This document shows, piece by piece, positions 39,007 to 41,115 of a stretch of DNA of 41,115 bases. The stretch is taken from positions 1 to 41,115 of the forward strand of contig JAFUJN010000181.1 in assembly GCA_017468095.1 (NCBI GenBank), given 5' to 3'. The notes beneath the pieces were generated by a model. The model did not search any database, was not told the DNA's origin, and saw only the letters and a program-made list of their open reading frames with translations. This stretch comes from Clostridia bacterium. Its GTDB lineage: Bacteria; Bacillota; Clostridia; UBA1381. Within the stretch, counting starts at the first letter, position 1. Each line of letters starts with the position of its first letter. Position numbers and translations under genes: made by a program.

Positions 39007-39912
39007 ATGAATATGGATTTTGAGAAAGTTAAAACGGATTTTGAGAAAAGATACGACAAAAAGTGTGAAAAAATTTATTTTGCAGGGATGGGAATAGAGC
39101 TTTTTTCGGAAAATGCAAACACCCTTTCGGGATGCCTGTCCATTGGGGAAGCGATGGCAGTAGCCAAAAGGGATGACGGCAGGATCACCATACAGTTTTC
39201 GGGGACGGACTCTGTGGCATCCTTTAACGTAACCGAAATTAAAAGGCATCGGGGTGAGAGATTTGCGAGGCTTTTGGAAAAGGTACAAAACTGCGGGATA
39301 GTTCTTGGCGGAGCGGATATATTTATCTTCAAGAATACCCGCATAACCGACCTTATGAAGCCGCTGACTCTTGGTGGACTTTCTGCTTTTTGCGAGAATG
39401 TGCCCAAAAAAGAAAACCTGCTTTTACGGTTTGAGAATTTTACGGAAAATATGGAAACCCTTTCGGGGCGACGCAGATGCGTAACGCTGTTTGATGGGCA
39501 GAAAGTCAAGTATCTCCCATTCTTTGGCGAAAAATGCAAGGTGGTAATAACCTATGCGGGCGGAGAATCCTTAACTCAAAAAAGACCTGCAACGTCTTCC
39601 CTTGAAGAGCCGATTTCGGCACTAAAAAAAGGGGATATGGAGAAATTCGGCTACCTGCTTGATAAGAATACCGAGACTTTTTTAAGTAACAACAAGTGTG
39701 AATTACAGGAAGGGATATTTCTTGCCGCCAAAACCACAAAAGACGCTTTGGGTAGCGGAGCCATATCCAATGGAAGCGTCTTTTCGGTGGTGGAAAACAA
39801 TAAGGTGGACAGGTTTATACAAGGGGTGTCGGCAGAATACCAAAAACATTTTGGCGGAGCGCCCGATTTTTACGTGACCGACTTTGTGGATAGCGGATTT
39901 TTTGCAAACTAA
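39007..39912 (+). CDS. Degenerate galactokinase-like (GHMP) protein
   Basis: 301 aa, against ~390 for GalK. The N-terminus GMGIELFSENANTLSGCLSI aligns with the galactokinase substrate motif (PGRxNLIGEHTDY), but the GEHTDY core reads SENANT. The C-terminus RFIQGVSAEYQKHFGGAPDFYV matches the GalK ending. The GHMP phosphate-binding loop (GLSSSA type) is not recognisable and the GGGFGG motif is replaced by SNGSVF, so sugar kinase activity is doubtful. The ORF is intact with AAGGAA upstream, so it is a maintained paralog rather than a recent pseudogene. It converges on, and overlaps by 3 bp, an equally degenerate AsnB-like gene. Confidence 0.68.
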   Translation: MNMDFEKVKTDFEKRYDKKCEKIYFAGMGIELFSENANTLSGCLSIGEAMAVAKRDDGRITIQFSGTDSVASFNVTEIKRHRGERFARLLEKVQNCGIVLGGADIFIFKNTRITDLMKPLTLGGLSAFCENVPKKENLLLRFENFTENMETLSGRRRCVTLFDGQKVKYLPFFGEKCKVVITYAGGESLTQKRPATSSLEEPISALKKGDMEKFGYLLDKNTETFLSNNKCELQEGIFLAAKTTKDALGSGAISNGSVFSVVENNKVDRFIQGVSAEYQKHFGGAPDFYVTDFVDSGFFAN

Positions 39913-41115
39913 ACAATTCTTGGCTTTGTCATTTCAAACCACATATTCAACTTGATAAGATATGCAATAAGCTCCGATTCATTTTCGTTTTCGCAAAATG
40001 AAAATCCGCCTTCGCAAAGCCTTAAGAGTGCAGAGCGTTTAAAGAACGCTATAATCGGCGAATGTTCCTTTGAAATTATGTCTAAAAGTATGTGCCGAAG
40101 TGCAGTTTTAATCCGTCCTGATAGGGCAGTTGGCGGAGTTTCTACATTATATATAATAGGTGTTTTAATGGACGTGCCAAAGGAATCTGCAATCATTGAC
40201 GGGTAAGGAATAAAAATATCACCGCTTGGGCTGTGGGCTTTCATATTTTCTTCTATGGCAGAATAGAACGCACCATTTTTAATAAGGGTAGGGATATAGT
40301 TCTTCTTCGGTGAAAAACGGTCAGGGAATGGGAAAAACAAAGTTTCGTCGTTGCCTTTTGCCCGCTTTATTGCCATTGGAAGAAGAAAATCGTAGCTTGA
40401 CATAAAGGGAAGACCGCAGGCTGAAACCACGGATTCCAACGCCCACAATATAGTTCCGTCGTCTGTTAAAAGGTGTTGATTTCGTGTGGGAAACCGCCCG
40501 AAATTGTCGGAAAACTTTTCTGCATATATGCTTGTTCTGGTGTGCTCTTTTTCGCAAAAGGTAGCAAGATTTTCTATAAGCTCAAGGTCAAGTGGTGTGC
40601 CGGACAGAATAACACCCGACTTTTCGGCGCCTTGAAAATCATTTCGGGGTGAAGCTATAGGCGAATAAGCACCCTTTTTAATTCCATCCTTTGAGATTTT
40701 TAAAAAGCTACCGGCGGGAAGCATATATACATCTTCCAGAATACATTCTGTGATGCGATTCTGGCAGGAAAGTAGCTCGCAAAGATTTTGTGCAGAAATT
40801 TTCTTCGATATGTCAGGATGTGCAAAAATTCCTTTAAAGGATGTTGAAAGAACATATTCATCGTCGGTTTTGGCATAGAAAACAGGGGTAGAGCCGGAAT
40901 AATCAGTGAGTGCAAAAACCTGACGTCGCATAGCGTCATATATTATAAAAGCAAATTCGCCGGTCAGCTTTTGCGGGCATTTTTCGCCAAAGTGTATGTA
41001 GGCCGAAAGGGCAAGCTCTGCATCCTTGTCAGTTAAGAAATGATAGCCAAAAGCGGAAAGTTCACATTTCAACTCATCGCTATTTTCAATATTGCCTGAA
41101 AATGCAATGGTGAAC
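39909..41115 (-). CDS. Degenerate asparagine-synthetase-like protein (partial)
   Basis: 401 residues are visible; the frame stays open past the right edge, so the N-terminus, including any Cys nucleophile, is missing. The TTG at 41072 is not a credible start. The visible glutaminase part (FTIAFSGNIENSDELKCEL, LTDKDAELALSAYIHFGEKC, LTGEFAFIIYD, FALTDYSGSTPVFYA) aligns with AsnB. In the second domain the PP-loop SGGxDSS reads VILSGTPLDLEL and the ATP site is not evident, although the C-terminal LIAYLIKLNMWFE block remains. Asparagine synthesis is therefore unlikely. A regulatory or new amidotransferase role is possible. Confidence 0.7.
   Translation of the reverse strand, partial: FTIAFSGNIENSDELKCELSAFGYHFLTDKDAELALSAYIHFGEKCPQKLTGEFAFIIYDAMRRQVFALTDYSGSTPVFYAKTDDEYVLSTSFKGIFAHPDISKKISAQNLCELLSCQNRITECILEDVYMLPAGSFLKISKDGIKKGAYSPIASPRNDFQGAEKSGVILSGTPLDLELIENLATFCEKEHTRTSIYAEKFSDNFGRFPTRNQHLLTDDGTILWALESVVSACGLPFMSSYDFLLPMAIKRAKGNDETLFFPFPDRFSPKKNYIPTLIKNGAFYSAIEENMKAHSPSGDIFIPYPSMIADSFGTSIKTPIIYNVETPPTALSGRIKTALRHILLDIISKEHSPIIAFFKRSALLRLCEGGFSFCENENESELIAYLIKLNMWFEMTKPRIV

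Noticed and set aside
41070-41072. TTG as the start of the AsnB-like protein
   Set aside because: The frame stays open and homologous to AsnB upstream (FTIAFSGNIENSDE) to the window edge, so the gene is simply truncated by the window.

Overview
The window looks like chromosome of a low-to-mid GC, anaerobic, Gram-positive-type Clostridia member (Lachnospiraceae/Oscillospiraceae-like). The grounds are an [FeFe]-hydrogenase maturase (HydF), a meso-DAP dehydrogenase, SLH-type surface proteins, a BlaI/M56 regulatory pair, strong AGGAGG ribosome sites, frequent TTG/GTG starts, and neighbourhoods such as ecfA1-ecfA2-ecfT-truA, nusB-xseA-xseB-ispA and yhbY-nadD-yqeK. Species cannot be fixed from the sequence. 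I see no insertion sequence, prophage or CRISPR array; the only repetitive DNA is short palindromic elements and one intragenic duplication.

Layout. (1) 1-400: the end of an rRNA operon (5S rRNA) with tRNA-Glu and a CAU-anticodon tRNA, each followed by a hairpin terminator. (2) 500-7300, a cell-envelope sensing region: a BlaI-type repressor with two operators over its own promoter; an unusual 736-aa membrane protein fusing an M56 (BlaR1-type) protease, an LCP wall-polymer ligase domain and an M23 peptidoglycan endopeptidase; an ECF sigma/anti-sigma pair; and an AraC regulator divergent from a GH20 hexosaminidase. (3) 7396-8631 on the minus strand: DAP dehydrogenase and a four-cysteine 61-aa protein. 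(4) 8824-16892 on the plus strand: a long operon with an ECF-transporter S component, an rRNA-type methyltransferase, the EcfA1-EcfA2-EcfT module, TruA, a beta-propeller-like membrane protein, CvpA and Rho. (5) 16993-18597: a half-degenerate tandem ATPase and a convergent DJ-1/PfpI protein. (6) 18801-25953: an operon nusB, tsaD-paralog, xseA, xseB, ispA, yuiD-like, tatD, holB, citrate synthase, followed by hydF.

(7) 27272-38836, almost all on the minus strand: a 63-aa peptide gene with a secreted 324-aa protein, yhbY-nadD/yqeK, typA/bipA flanked by two identical inverted copies of a 54-bp palindromic element, a secreted 1167-aa protein with a ~380-aa internal duplication, an SLH-anchored M15 carboxypeptidase, tspO and greA. 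Between tspO and greA lies a plus-strand promoter-hairpin-terminator unit without an ORF, which looks like a small RNA gene. (8) 39007-41115: two convergent, overlapping, motif-degenerate paralogs, one galactokinase-like and one asparagine-synthetase-like; the latter runs off the window.

The envelope theme recurs: wall sensing and remodelling (region 2), DAP synthesis (region 3), and S-layer-linked carboxypeptidase and secreted surface proteins (region 7). The strongest candidates for something undescribed are the M56-LCP-M23 sensor/effector fusion under BlaI control, the orphan small RNA unit, the degenerate GalK/AsnB pair and the paired palindromes around typA.
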